A DNA stretch of 64,000 nucleotides from Streptomyces sp. ISL-1 (GCF_018614585.1 NZ_JAGGOI010000002.1:1-64000), one strand, 5' to 3'; positions 18,301 through 27,209 are shown, counted from the stretch's first letter. Numbers and translations are program-made. The notes: generated from the letters alone by a model not told the origin.

Positions 18301-18470
18301 CGTCAACTGGATATCACTTGCGGAGAGTTGAGCTCCGATTGACTTGCCAGGGCGCGCATTTGGCCTGGCTGAAGCGACAAGTGGGCGCTCTGCCTCCGCC
18401 TCCTGTTCTCGAGTAACGGCCCTTCCGGGAGCGGGACTTGACCGGGGTGAGCCATGTCACATCGTGGAGG

Positions 18471-18490
18471 ACCTGTCGGTTGGTATGTTC
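18471..18490. promoter_or_regulatory. ARE-like box upstream of the AfsA-like gene
   Basis: ACCTGTCGGTTGGTATGTTC resembles the GBL-receptor operator consensus, with a good right half (GGTATGTT). It lies 32 bp before the ATG of the afsA homologue, where a receptor would block initiation. Confidence 0.55.
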
Positions 18491-18522
18491 TGGATCTCAG
18501 ATTCATCGAGGGGGAAGGGACG

Positions 18523-19530
18523 ATGTCTGTCGTGCCTGATGTGTGTGCGAGTGTGAATAAGGCTTCACCTGATCCGGGGCAACCACGGGGTTGTCCGGAG
18601 ATGCAGGGGTTTTCGTACCAGTCCACGGTCGCCCGGGAGTTAGTGCATCGCGCAGCAGTCTCGGAGGTCTTTCTCACGGACTGGCGCCATTCGGGTCCGG
18701 ACAGTTTTGTCTGTGCTGTGCAGTGGCCCCAGCGGCACAATTTCTACAGTATCGGCGGGGTCATGATTGATCCGCTCATGGTCGTGGAAACGCTTCGCCA
18801 GGCGGGAATTCTCATTGCGCACAGTGGTTATGGAATCCCGCTGGAGCATTCCTTTCTGATGCAGCGTCTGACGTGGCGCTGTTTCCCCGAGAGAATGACG
18901 CTGTCGGACGGCCCCGTTGAGCTGCTGGCGCGGGTGGAGGTCGGCGAGATCCGCTACCGGGCGCGCGGTGTCGACGCCATGCGGGTGGCCGTCGAGTTCG
19001 TGCGGGACGGGGTCGTTTGCGCCCACGGTGCCGGCTGGCTGCGCTGTGTGGGACCCCGGGTCTACGCGCGAATGCGCCAGGCGGAGCGGTCGGGGGAACC
19101 GGGCAAGCCGCCGTATGTGGCTCCGGCGGACCCGCAGTTGGTGGGGCGGGAATTGTCCAGGGACGTGGTGGTCGGCGACCTCGACGAGACGGGCACCCGG
19201 CCGCTTCGGATTCTGACCGACCATCCGACGCTCTTCGACCACCCGTTGGACCATGTGCCGGGGATGCTGGCGTTCGAGGCGATGCGGCAGGCGGCGATCG
19301 CGTTGCTCGGCGGTGCCTTAAGGGCGCCGCTGGCCGGTGAGACACGCTTCACCAGCCTGCTGGAGCTGGACGAGGACTGCCGGGTCGCGGCCATGCTCTC
19401 GCCGTCGAATGGCGATCAAGTGGGCCCGGGTGCGCACAAAGTGACGGCGGTGCTGTCGCAGCGCGGGGTGACAGCTGTCCGGGGCGCCGTGGAGATGGGC
19501 CCGAAGATCGGGGTGTGCGTCCTGGCGTGA
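18523..19530 (+). CDS. AfsA-family gamma-butyrolactone biosynthesis protein
   Basis: A 335-residue protein with two hot-dog (AfsA) repeats, about residues 30-165 and 205-330. The family joins a beta-ketoacyl thioester to dihydroxyacetone phosphate in making GBL signals. Visible landmarks are VHRAAVSEVFLTDW (about 42), DPLMVVETLRQAGILIAH in repeat 1, and DHPLDHVPGMLAFEAMRQAAI in repeat 2. Two in-frame TTA Leu codons (18640-18642, codon 40; 19318-19320, codon 266) make translation dependent on the bldA tRNA. The ATG at 18523 follows GGAAGGGA; a longer start at 18454 would run through the ARE-like box. It is convergent with the receptor gene. Confidence 0.92.
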   Translation: MSVVPDVCASVNKASPDPGQPRGCPEMQGFSYQSTVARELVHRAAVSEVFLTDWRHSGPDSFVCAVQWPQRHNFYSIGGVMIDPLMVVETLRQAGILIAHSGYGIPLEHSFLMQRLTWRCFPERMTLSDGPVELLARVEVGEIRYRARGVDAMRVAVEFVRDGVVCAHGAGWLRCVGPRVYARMRQAERSGEPGKPPYVAPADPQLVGRELSRDVVVGDLDETGTRPLRILTDHPTLFDHPLDHVPGMLAFEAMRQAAIALLGGALRAPLAGETRFTSLLELDEDCRVAAMLSPSNGDQVGPGAHKVTAVLSQRGVTAVRGAVEMGPKIGVCVLA

Positions 19531-19586
19531 ACGCGCAGAGGTCGTGAACGTGCCGAGGTGTGGAGGGCGGCAAGGGCCGGCTGGGA

Positions 19587-20237
19587 TTAGAGTTCGCGCA
19601 TCATGCCGTCGGCGATGGTCGCGGACATGTTGAGATAGTACGCGGCTTTGCGCGGGGGGACGAGCCCGGGCAGAATCGTCGCCCACATGTCCGCTATACG
19701 CAGCGGAAGCTTGTCGAGGGACTCGAGCATCGGCGTGACCAACTGCAGCCCGGTGAAGGCGCTCACGATGAACTGGGCGGCGGATGGGACGTTGACGCCG
19801 GGGCGCACGTGGAGTTCGTCGACGGACCGCTCCAGATGCTCGGTCGTGACGTTCACCCAGTCCCGGTAGGGGTCACGCATCGGCTGCTGCAGCGAGCCGC
19901 TCTCCAGGGTCAGCCGCACTCCGGCACGTGTCACCGGGTTTCGCAGCACCTGATCCGCGATTCCGTACGAGATGCGAATCAGGCTCTCCAGGCCAGGCAG
20001 GTTCTTCTTCGAAACTTCCTGCGCCTCCCGTATGGACAGCTCATGCTGCAACGTCATTACCGCGTGAGCCAGTCCCTCCTTGGAGGCGAAGTGGAAGTAC
20101 AAGGCCCCCTTGGTCACTTTCCCTTGGGTGACGATGTCGCTCAACGAGGTGGATCCGTACCCGTAACGATCGAACATCTCCGCTGCGGCTTCGATGATCG
20201 TTGTGCGGGTCTGCTCTGCGCGGAGTTGCCTGGTCAT
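19587..20237 (-). CDS. Gamma-butyrolactone receptor (TetR family)
   Basis: A 216-residue TetR-type repressor of the ArpA/ScbR/FarA group. The helix-turn-helix covers about residues 8-55 (AAAEMFDRYGYGSTSLSDIV, then GALYFHFASKEGLAHAV). This form, in particular the YFHF-SKE stretch, is characteristic of GBL receptors. The ligand domain contains RLTLESGSL and DPYRDWVNVTTEHL. The ATG has GAGGA seven bases upstream. An ARE-like box lies in its own promoter, implying autoregulation. Context with an AfsA homologue and a reductase supports true receptor rather than pseudo-receptor status, but ligand binding cannot be judged by eye. Confidence 0.9.
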   Translation of the reverse strand: MTRQLRAEQTRTTIIEAAAEMFDRYGYGSTSLSDIVTQGKVTKGALYFHFASKEGLAHAVMTLQHELSIREAQEVSKKNLPGLESLIRISYGIADQVLRNPVTRAGVRLTLESGSLQQPMRDPYRDWVNVTTEHLERSVDELHVRPGVNVPSAAQFIVSAFTGLQLVTPMLESLDKLPLRIADMWATILPGLVPPRKAAYYLNMSATIADGMMREL

Positions 20238-20263
20238 GAGGGATTCCTCAGAGGGGAGCCTTA

Positions 20264-20287
20264 GAAACTGGTCGACCGGTATGCTTT
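20264..20287. promoter_or_regulatory. ARE-like box between the GBL receptor and reductase genes
   Basis: GAAACTGGTCGACCGGTATG and the following CTTT form a good match to receptor operators: imperfect dyad, CGACCGG centre, T/A-rich ends. It lies 27 bp before the receptor start and 63 bp before the reductase start, so it can control both. Confidence 0.6.
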
Positions 20288-20349
20288 CGCCGTGGAAACA
20301 GAATCTTAACCCACGCCATGCGATGGATGGCAACAGGAGGAGACCGGCC

Positions 20350-21303
20350 ATGCAGCGGACCGTGCTGGTCACCGGGTCGACCGGTTTCGTAGGAAATGCA
20401 GTACTGCGGTCCCTCAATAAGCGCCAGAGCGTACGGTCTTTGGCGCTGGTGCGCGCCGCGACGGTGTCAGAGAAATCTTCTCCGGACGGTGTGATACGCG
20501 TCGTGGCCGACCTCCAGCAGCCCGGATCCCTGGCAGGGATATGTGATGGTATCGAGGTCCTTGTGCACTGTGCGAGTTACGTCGGCCCCGATCCCGAGCT
20601 CTGCGACCGGGTGAACCGGGCGGGCACCGAGTCCTTGATCGCCGAGGCGGTGCGGGCCGGAGCCAAGCGCATCGTTTCCCTCAGTACGGCGTCCGTTTAT
20701 GGGGACGGGCCGCACCGCGCTCTGCCGGAGGAGGCCGTGGCCCCCGCTCCGGTGTCCGCCGCGAGTGCCAGCCGGCTCGCCGCCGAAACGTATGTGCGCG
20801 AGGCCGGCGGGTGCGTGGTGCGGCCGCACCTCGTCTACGGCCCGGGCGACCGGTGGGTGGTGCCGACCCTCTCGGCCCTGTTCCAGCAGCTACCGGGCTG
20901 GGTCGGCGGCGGGGCGGCCGTGACCTCCCTGATAGATGTGGACGCGCTGGGGCGGGCGGTAGCGCAGCTGGCCGCGGATCCGGTTTCCTGGCCCGCCGGG
21001 GGCGTACTGCACGCGGCGCACCCCGAGCCGGTCGCCATCCGGGACATCGGCGCGACGCTGGCCGGTGAGTTGGGCATCACGGTCCCCGGGGCCGGCGATG
21101 CGATGTCGCTGGACGAAGCCCGAGCACACTTCCGGCAGATCGGCGCCCGCGAGCGGTACCTCAGCATGCTGTCGACCGATCACTGGTACGACGCGAGCCG
21201 CCTCTGGGCTGCGACCGGCTGCACGCCCGGTCCCGCGTTCGCCGAGGGGCTTGCCCGAAGCGTGCCGTGGTACAGGCAGTACCTGCCGCAGCCGGGACGA
21301 TGA
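20350..21303 (+). CDS. NAD(P)-dependent epimerase/reductase of the GBL locus (extended SDR)
   Basis: A 317-residue extended short-chain dehydrogenase. The N-terminal nucleotide-binding motif is VTGSTGFVGNAVL (about residues 7-19), with a conserved LSTASVYGDG segment (about 117). The usual YxxxK is replaced in the region SAASASRLAAETYVRE, so the Tyr of the catalytic pair is not obvious. Enzymes of this type accompany GBL synthase/receptor pairs and are thought to reduce the lactone precursor. The ATG follows AGGAGG. Its stop overlaps the ATG of a downstream membrane-protein gene that is cut by an IS element. Confidence 0.82.
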   Translation: MQRTVLVTGSTGFVGNAVLRSLNKRQSVRSLALVRAATVSEKSSPDGVIRVVADLQQPGSLAGICDGIEVLVHCASYVGPDPELCDRVNRAGTESLIAEAVRAGAKRIVSLSTASVYGDGPHRALPEEAVAPAPVSAASASRLAAETYVREAGGCVVRPHLVYGPGDRWVVPTLSALFQQLPGWVGGGAAVTSLIDVDALGRAVAQLAADPVSWPAGGVLHAAHPEPVAIRDIGATLAGELGITVPGAGDAMSLDEARAHFRQIGARERYLSMLSTDHWYDASRLWAATGCTPGPAFAEGLARSVPWYRQYLPQPGR

Positions 21304-21546
21304 GCGAGCTTGGCGGTGGGCTTGTGGGGCGTGGGATTGCTATGCCTTGTCGGCGGTGCCTGGGATGGCTTCTCGCCAGGCCGCAGCCTCGTGGCCTGGC
21401 AGGACGGGTGGTCAAGGCCCTGGGGTGGGGGGCCTGCGCTGTGCTGCTGGTGCGCGGCATCGCCGTCGAGGTGCTGCTGCTGACCGACACTGCGGGCCAG
21501 GAGATAGACGTAAGCCCGGAACAGCGGCTGTGGACGCTGCTGCTGT
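21300..21546 (+). pseudogene. DUF3995-like membrane protein, 3' end lost to IS630
   Basis: An ATG overlapping the reductase stop (ATGA) opens a frame of about 82 codons. It has a hydrophobic helix (KALGWGACAVLLVRGIAVEV) followed by SPEQRLWTLLLWN, which resembles DUF3995 proteins. Exactly at that point the sequence turns into an IS630 transposase read in the opposite direction, so the rest of the gene is gone. Translational coupling suggests it once belonged to the GBL operon. The DUF3995 assignment is from recalled pattern only. Confidence 0.55.
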
Positions 21547-22070
21547 GGAATCTGGCTCTTCTCATCCACGCACAGCACCACCGCTTTCTCGGGCGGATGG
21601 TGGTAAAGGCCGACGACATCGACGACCTTCGCGATGAACTGCGGGTCGGTGGAGAGCTTGAAGGCGTCCTGGAGATGGGGCTTGAGGTCGAACTTCTTCC
21701 AGATCCGCCCGATGGTGGACTTCGACAGCCCGGAGTGCTTCGCCATCGAGGCCCGCGACCAGTGAGTGTCCCTGCCGGGGGTGGACTCCAGCGTCGCCGT
21801 GAGCACGTCCTCGACCTGGTCCAGCAGGATCGAGGGCGGCCTGCCGGGACGCGGCTCATCGGTCAGCCCGTCCAGCCGTAAGCGGATGAACCTCGACCGC
21901 CAGCGGTTCACCGTTCCGTGCGAGACACCGAGTTCGGCGGCGATCTCTTTGTTCGTCCCGCCTTCCGCGCACCGCAGCACGATCTTCGCCCGCAGCGCCA
22001 GGAACTGCGCGATCTTCGCACGCCGCGCCCACCGGGTCAGCTCCGCACGCTCAGCCTCGGAGAGTACCAA
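21547..22070 (-). pseudogene. IS630-family transposase, truncated at its 3' end
   Basis: The N-terminal half is intact: a helix-turn-helix (GGTNKEIAAELGVSHGTVNRWR, about residues 37-58), the RPPSILLDQVEDVL segment, and the first catalytic Asp block (KAVVLCVDEKSQI). The remaining DDE domain is missing because the frame runs straight into the interrupted membrane-protein gene at about 21546. No matching right end was found. It marks the boundary between the regulatory region and the mobile-element island. Confidence 0.82.
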
Positions 22071-22296
22071 CTCCGGCTTGCGCCGGCCCGGTCCCGGTCA
22101 GTGGCCCTGCCACCGGCGCATCCAACAGGCGATGCCCTCCCGGCCGTCGTTGCCCCATACCAGATACCGAGGTTGAGACCACCCTTGCCGACCGCGGCCG
22201 ACTCCCGTCGCAGTGTGGCTGGTTAGGCCATGGTGCCGACAGATGCCTTCTGATGAGCTTGCATCGAACATACATACGCACACGGAAGGCTCTAGG

Positions 22297-24258
22297 TTGA
22301 GACCCTTACGCACTCTGTCAGGGCTACGGAACGTTGCCGCGGGCGCCGTCCTGGCTCTGCTCGCGGGCATAGGCACGGCCACGGCCGCCGACTCCGCACT
22401 CAGCCCCTCCTACTCTCCGGCGTCGCTTGCGGCTGCCGGACCGGAACACCTCGCGGCCGGCGGACAACGCCCCGCATCGGGCAAGAACCCGTCAGCCGGC
22501 CCGCAGTTCGTCAAGAGCGGCAGCACCTGGAACGTCATCACCACCGACGTCGTGCTGCGCAACACCGTCACCGATCCAGACGGCGACAGAAGCAACCTGA
22601 CCTTCGAGGTCTGGACGACTGACGCTAACGGCAAGCCCAAGACCAAGGTCGACTTGGACGGCCCAGGAGAGTACGGCGTCCTGGTGTCGGGCTACGTCGA
22701 CTCAGGCAAGCTCGCTCAGGTCCCTGTCCCGTACGGGAAGCTGAAGACGGGCGTGACCTACACGTTCCGCACCTCCGCCTACGACGGCAGCCTGTACGAG
22801 ACCGAATGGTCGCCGTACGCGAACTTCCGCATCAACCCCTACGTGACTTTCCCCGCGCCCCAGACCTCGTCCACTATCGACCCGGTCGCACAGAAGGTGC
22901 GAGAGTTCACGCGCACTTCCTCCAACGCCGATCCCCCTGGCGCCCGCAAGAGCAACCGGAAGTGCTCCACAGCCGATCCCCAGGGCCGCAAGCTGTGTCT
23001 CGAGATGACCCCGCCGTCCAAGAATGGTCCGCCTGTTGACCCTCGACTGGCCCCTGGGAGCCCTGCCGCCGAGCTGGTGGACTGGTGCTACGACAAACCG
23101 GCGGGCAAGGACTACATGAACCGCACCGAAGCCTGCTTGAAGAACGTCGGTGGCGTTGACATGTACTTCCTCAGTACCGATCCGGACAGCCCCGCGCTCG
23201 GCATGGCCCACTTCGAGATCCAACAGCGCATCAAGGCCTACCCCAATAAGGGCAGCAGCGGCAGCAACTTCGCGGAGTTCGACCAGCAGATCTACCTGGT
23301 TCCGACGCGAATCGACCCGGACCTTGAGGGCGTCACCCTCAAGTGGAACGCCGGAGACAACTGCGACTCCTGCGTTGTCTCCCAGACGAAGTGGGCGGAC
23401 AACCAGAACAACACGTCCGATGCACACTGGGACGCCAACGACGCGACGGAGTTCAGCGGGCGCTGGGGACGATACCTGACTCAATGGAACGGCACCGGCA
23501 AGGAGACAATCGACCTCGGCTGGTCGATCACCGGCACCGTGGACGCCAGCAATGCCCTCCAGGTGACCGTCGGTCTGGGCACCAGCGGAGTCGAGTCCGT
23601 ACGGGAACTCGCCCCGCGCTGCGACGACATCACCAATGGCGTCGCACCCGGCTGCGTGCTGCCGTTCTTCAAGCCCACCTACACCGTCGACACCAACCTC
23701 TACCCTGCCGCGGGCGCCTACTACTGGCTGATGCAGGAGAAGATGCCCGACCACGCCGGCTCGGTCAGGTGGGACTCGCTCCTGCACTATTTCGGCCCCG
23801 ACTCGACCGCGACCGGTCCCGACGGCAAGCCGTGGGACTCGGACAAGAGCCGCAACAAGGTATGCGGCAACTGGACCGCACCCAAGACCGATGCCTCCGT
23901 GGGCACCATGGACTGCGACGAGTACGCCATGGCCTCCACCCACGAGAGCGGCGGCTTTCCCGGCGGTGTCAACCAGGTGGCCTCCGGCGATGAGTGTGCC
24001 CAGCTCAACACCGACAAGATGGGTGACGGCAGCGCCAACTTCGGCCTCTTCGCCGACACCCGCAAGGCCACCAAGGGACCCACTGGGAAAGAGCGGTGCG
24101 GACGGGCCGGAATCAACGCCGACCAGAACCGAGGTGCCTTCAAGAAGCTCCAGCCCTCCATCTGGCGCCTCCTGGACAATGACGGCTTCTTCGTCAGCAA
24201 CCCAGGATTCGAGCACTGCGTGAACGCAAGCACCATCTGCTCCTGGCGCAAGGCCTGA
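22297..24258 (+). CDS. Secreted protein with C-terminal NucA/NucB-type deoxyribonuclease domain
   Basis: About 653 residues with the TTG start at 22297 (GGAAGG eight bases upstream). A Sec signal peptide is clear: basic RPLRTLSGLRN, hydrophobic AAGAVLALLAGIG, cleavage near TATA-AD. Residues about 60-165 look like a beta-sandwich (VVLRNTVTDPDGD, FEVWTTDANG, YTFRTSAYDG). The middle has Cys-rich stretches (CSTADPQGRKLC, GDNCDSC). Near residue 555 is MDCDEYAMASTHESGG, matching the catalytic CDE-F/Y-AS-xEG form of NucA/NucB DNases, followed by NADQNRGAFKK, another family block. An ATG at 22243 is possible but would bury the signal peptide. It faces a SMI1/KNR4 protein, as expected for a toxin-immunity pair. 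Confidence 0.72.
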   Translation: MRPLRTLSGLRNVAAGAVLALLAGIGTATAADSALSPSYSPASLAAAGPEHLAAGGQRPASGKNPSAGPQFVKSGSTWNVITTDVVLRNTVTDPDGDRSNLTFEVWTTDANGKPKTKVDLDGPGEYGVLVSGYVDSGKLAQVPVPYGKLKTGVTYTFRTSAYDGSLYETEWSPYANFRINPYVTFPAPQTSSTIDPVAQKVREFTRTSSNADPPGARKSNRKCSTADPQGRKLCLEMTPPSKNGPPVDPRLAPGSPAAELVDWCYDKPAGKDYMNRTEACLKNVGGVDMYFLSTDPDSPALGMAHFEIQQRIKAYPNKGSSGSNFAEFDQQIYLVPTRIDPDLEGVTLKWNAGDNCDSCVVSQTKWADNQNNTSDAHWDANDATEFSGRWGRYLTQWNGTGKETIDLGWSITGTVDASNALQVTVGLGTSGVESVRELAPRCDDITNGVAPGCVLPFFKPTYTVDTNLYPAAGAYYWLMQEKMPDHAGSVRWDSLLHYFGPDSTATGPDGKPWDSDKSRNKVCGNWTAPKTDASVGTMDCDEYAMASTHESGGFPGGVNQVASGDECAQLNTDKMGDGSANFGLFADTRKATKGPTGKERCGRAGINADQNRGAFKKLQPSIWRLLDNDGFFVSNPGFEHCVNASTICSWRKA

Positions 24259-24330
24259 CATCGACCGAAGCAGGGGGGCGGGCGCCGGCATTGCTGGCCC
24301 CCCGCCCCCGTCTCGTGGCCCGTCAGCAGG

Positions 24331-25191
24331 TCACGAAGCCCTCCAGACGAGGGCACCATCTACCACGCCAGGTTTGTCCGGACCGGCCGGGGAAGGCGCC
24401 TCAAGGGCGTCGGCCATCTCCTCAAGAAGGGTGGTCAAAGACTCGAACTCGACCCGCCGGTTGGCGAACTCGTCCCAGGACCAGACTTCGCCCGTGCCGG
24501 CGTCCAGGTAGAGGCCATTCGACCAACTGTGTTCGCCGAGCGTACAGACGGGTATCCAACGGTGATCCCACAGACCGTCGCCGAAGTCGTAGACCTGCCC
24601 CCAGTACTGGTGAAGTTCGATGACCTCGCCAATAGTCATGAGCTTCGCATTGTCCGGCAAAAACGCCGCCCCTGAACTGGACTGGACGCCGCGATGCAGA
24701 TGCCACAGAGCTTTCAGGTCACTCGGAATCTTGACGCCGAGTTCCCTCTCCGCGCTGTCGATCTCCTCGCTTGACGCTCCTTCTTGCAGTGAAGCGAACG
24801 ACACGGGCGCATGCTCGCGCAACCACGTTTCGACGCGCTGCCACGCGGCAGTGACCTGCCGTGCCGCAACCTCCTCCAGGCGGGGATCTGGGGCCCCTGC
24901 GAGCTCCCGTTCCGGGGCGACGGCAACCGGTTGCACTGCCTCGACACCAAGGATCTGTACCTGCCCCTCGGCCAGCGCGGGAGGGCCGTAGGCGTACTGC
25001 ACGTTCAGTTCCGGGCAGTCCTCGAAAGTCTCGCCGTCGATCCGTGCCACGTACATAGACGGCTCACCCGTGGGGCTGCCCAGCAGGGGATTGTCCTCAA
25101 GCTGCCCGCACAGCACCTTCAAGGCGTACCTGACCCCCCTCCCCAACCTCTCGCTGCGCTCCTGCACGTCCGCCGGTAACCCAACAGCCAC
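24331..25191 (-). CDS. SMI1/KNR4 (SUKH) family protein, candidate immunity protein
   Basis: A 286-residue soluble protein. The SUKH domain occupies about residues 130-275: SSEEIDSAERELGVKIPSDLKALWHLHRG, then an acidic-aromatic core ending in WDEFANRRVEFESLTTLLEEMADAL. About 120 residues precede it without a recognised fold. SUKH proteins are common immunity factors in bacterial polymorphic-toxin systems and bind the cognate nuclease. It converges on the secreted nuclease gene with a 72-bp gap. The GTG start has GAGGAG upstream. Codon 5 is TTA, hinting at bldA dependence. Confidence 0.8.
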   Translation of the reverse strand: MAVGLPADVQERSERLGRGVRYALKVLCGQLEDNPLLGSPTGEPSMYVARIDGETFEDCPELNVQYAYGPPALAEGQVQILGVEAVQPVAVAPERELAGAPDPRLEEVAARQVTAAWQRVETWLREHAPVSFASLQEGASSEEIDSAERELGVKIPSDLKALWHLHRGVQSSSGAAFLPDNAKLMTIGEVIELHQYWGQVYDFGDGLWDHRWIPVCTLGEHSWSNGLYLDAGTGEVWSWDEFANRRVEFESLTTLLEEMADALEAPSPAGPDKPGVVDGALVWRAS

Positions 25192-25324
25192 AGCCCGCTC
25201 CTCATCGTTCGCCAGATCTCCCAGGCTCTCAGACCCAGGGCATCACGGCTCAACCAATGGCGAGGAGCAGTACCCAGGGCAGCGGCACCCGACTCCGACT
25301 GCGCTGCCTGCTCGTCCGCCGCGG

Positions 25325-26033
25325 GTCACTTTCCAGCGCACCAAGACCTGGAAGGAGTCCACCGACCCAGGCTTCGAGGCCAAGCTCGACCGGATCGAGT
25401 ACGCCCTCAACGAGCGCCCCCGACCGTACCTTTGCCTTCGACGAGTTCGGACCGCTCGGCATCCGCCCCATTGCCGGCACTTGCTGGGCGAAGCGGGGCC
25501 GGCCCGACCGTTTGCCAGCCACCTATCGCCGGACCCACGGCACCCGATATTTCCACGGCTGCTATTCGGTGGGCGATGACACCCTGTGGGGGGTCAACCG
25601 ACGCCGCAAGGGCATCGTCTCCACTTGGGCCGCGCTGAAGTCGATCCGTGCGGCCCGTCCGGACGGAGCCCCGATCTACGTAATCCTGGACAACCTGTCC
25701 GCGCACAAGAACCGACGCATCCTGCGCTGGGCCACGATGAACAAGGTCGTGCTCTGCTTCACCCCGACCAAAGCGTCCTGGGCGAACCCGATCGAGGCGC
25801 ATTTCGGACCGCTGCGGCAGTTCACGGTGGCCAACTCCAACCATCCCAACCACACCGTGCAGACCCGAGCCCTGCACTCCTACCTGCGCTGGCGCAACAA
25901 GAACGCCCGCCACCCCGACGTCCTGGCCGCCCAACGCCGTGAACGCGCCCGCAGGGAGAAAGGCATCCGCTGGGGCGGACGTCCTTTCGCCAGCCTCAAG
26001 CGAACGCCTACACCGGCACCTGGTAGACCCTGA
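25325..26033 (+). pseudogene. IS630-family transposase, 5'-truncated and frameshifted
   Basis: The central and C-terminal part of a second IS630-type transposase. The frame starts at VTFQRTKTWKESTDPGFEAKLDRIEYAL, shifts at a run of C residues near 25420, and continues as RTFAFDEFGPLGIRP. The DDE landmarks are present: FDEFG (first Asp), YVILDNLSAHKN (second Asp) and SWANPIEAHFGPLRQF (Glu). The N-terminal helix-turn-helix is missing. The 3' end overlaps the stop of a convergent small gene, so its terminal repeat is also lost. It is not the missing half of the other IS630 copy, because strand and sequence differ. Confidence 0.82.
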
Positions 26034-26382
26034 TCTCCGCGGGCTTGAGCGCGCTAATCGCTACCCACACCGGCTGGCGCCTCAGCGCCTGGGCCCAGTG
26101 GTCGAGGTCGTCCTCGGCGTCGTGGAAAAACCACGAGTTGAAGCTCCCCAGATCCTGCAGAGCAGGATCGAGCCGGTAGCGCAGTTCGCAGTGCACCTGC
26201 ACGTAATGGTCGTGATCGCCGTCGCTGTCAACGACGTCGAACTGCCGGGTGAAGTCCAAGTTGAACGTCGCGGGGCCGTCGAAGGCATGGGTCCCGTACT
26301 GGAACAGCAGACCGTCCACATCGGGAGTGTCAGGCGTGTCAAAGCGAACCCGGCCGAAGCGGAGAAAGACACGGTTACGCAC
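26008..26382 (-). CDS. Hypothetical protein, possibly 5'-truncated
   Basis: A 124-residue reading frame with convincing coding character and no recognised family. Rich in acidic and aromatic residues: DGLLFQYGTHAFDG, DFTRQFDVVDSDGDHDHYVQVHCELRY, SFNSWFFHDAEDDLDHW. It looks like a small beta-rich cytosolic protein. The GTG at 26382 is a guess. Upstream in-frame codons become Arg-rich and overlap the opposite-strand frame at 26.39-26.48 kb, suggesting the 5' end was replaced. It could be another immunity-like gene of this island; nothing in the sequence proves it. Confidence 0.5.
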   Translation of the reverse strand: MRNRVFLRFGRVRFDTPDTPDVDGLLFQYGTHAFDGPATFNLDFTRQFDVVDSDGDHDHYVQVHCELRYRLDPALQDLGSFNSWFFHDAEDDLDHWAQALRRQPVWVAISALKPAEIRVYQVPV

Positions 26383-26486
26383 GCGAACTCGACGGGGGCG
26401 GCTTCGACCCACACTCGGCGTCGAGCGACAGCGCGAGTTGTAAGGCGGCCCTGCAGGAGGGCAAATACCCAGAGCTCCAAGCCTGC

Positions 26487-27050
26487 ATGTACTTCGAACA
26501 CCGGGCCCGACTCGCCATCCTCAAGGCTGCCGTGGACTACGCGCTCGCGAACTTGGACGGGCCGCCGGAGCTGGGGATGTCGGAGGACGGAAAGTTCTTC
26601 TTCTTTCGAGGGCTGACGTACCACGCTCTGCCGACCTCGTTTCACGACGGCATGGACTGGCTGCGGCAACAGCCCAACTTCCGGCGCTACGCAGCCTTCT
26701 GGCAGCAGTTCCTCTGGGGATGGGGAGGGTTCTGCCTCGACGACCGGAAGGACCAGGAGTTCGCGTGGATGTCGAGGTACTCCGGAATCCCGGCCAGCGA
26801 GATCCCAACAGCACTTGAGGCCTTCGACCGCTTCTTCCCCGTACCGAACGGCTGGTTCGTCACGCCGGGGCCGACGGACATTCACATGCTCAAGATGGTC
26901 CCGATGGTCTTCCAGGGAATCGGCGCCCACCATCGACGCGTCCAGTACAGCCTGGGCGACAACCTGTCCACGCTCAACCCAAGCGCCCAGTACATGCTCA
27001 GCGACCTTGGCAAACGCATCAACTGTGCGGTTGACTTCCTGCTCTCGTAG
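26487..27050 (+). CDS. Hypothetical protein (possibly the C-terminal part of a larger one)
   Basis: A 187-residue frame with good coding character but no recognised family. Aromatic-rich patches include KFFFFRGLTYHALPTSFHDGMDWL, FWQQFLWGWGGFCLDDRK and NGWFVTPGPTDIHML. The open frame continues about 100 bases upstream of the ATG with plausible residues (FDPHSASSDSASCKAALQEGKYPELQAC) but without a start codon. The annotated Met may therefore be internal to a truncated longer protein. It lies between IS debris and an epimerase remnant. Confidence 0.5.
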   Translation: MYFEHRARLAILKAAVDYALANLDGPPELGMSEDGKFFFFRGLTYHALPTSFHDGMDWLRQQPNFRRYAAFWQQFLWGWGGFCLDDRKDQEFAWMSRYSGIPASEIPTALEAFDRFFPVPNGWFVTPGPTDIHMLKMVPMVFQGIGAHHRRVQYSLGDNLSTLNPSAQYMLSDLGKRINCAVDFLLS

Positions 27051-27081
27051 GCGGTACTGACCATGCACACTCCCTTCGCGG

Positions 27082-27177
27082 TCAGGTCAGCTCGGTGATA
27101 CCGACGGCGGCGCGAGGCCGGTTGCGAGCCCACCGCTTGAGGTCGCCGACCCGGTAGAGGAGTTCGGCACCGCGCAT
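27082..27177 (-). pseudogene. Excisionase/helix-turn-helix C-terminal scrap
   Basis: Thirty-one codons reading MRGAELLYRVGDLKRWARNR resemble the end of AlpA/Xis-type helix-turn-helix proteins of actinomycete integrative elements (ELLYRV-DLxxWxxxRPR). Only the tail remains. It fits the integrase scraps nearby but is too short for certainty. Confidence 0.35.
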
Positions 27178-27209
27178 GCCCGCCGGAGCTGGGAAGGGAC
27201 CAGAGGTCC

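Noticed and set aside
18454..18523. A longer start for the AfsA-like protein at 18454
   Set aside because: It would run through the ARE-like box and lacks a ribosome binding site; the ATG at 18523 has GGAAGGGA.
25325..26033. Programmed frameshifting in the IS630 transposase
   Set aside because: The N-terminus and terminal repeat are also missing, so simple decay explains the shift better.
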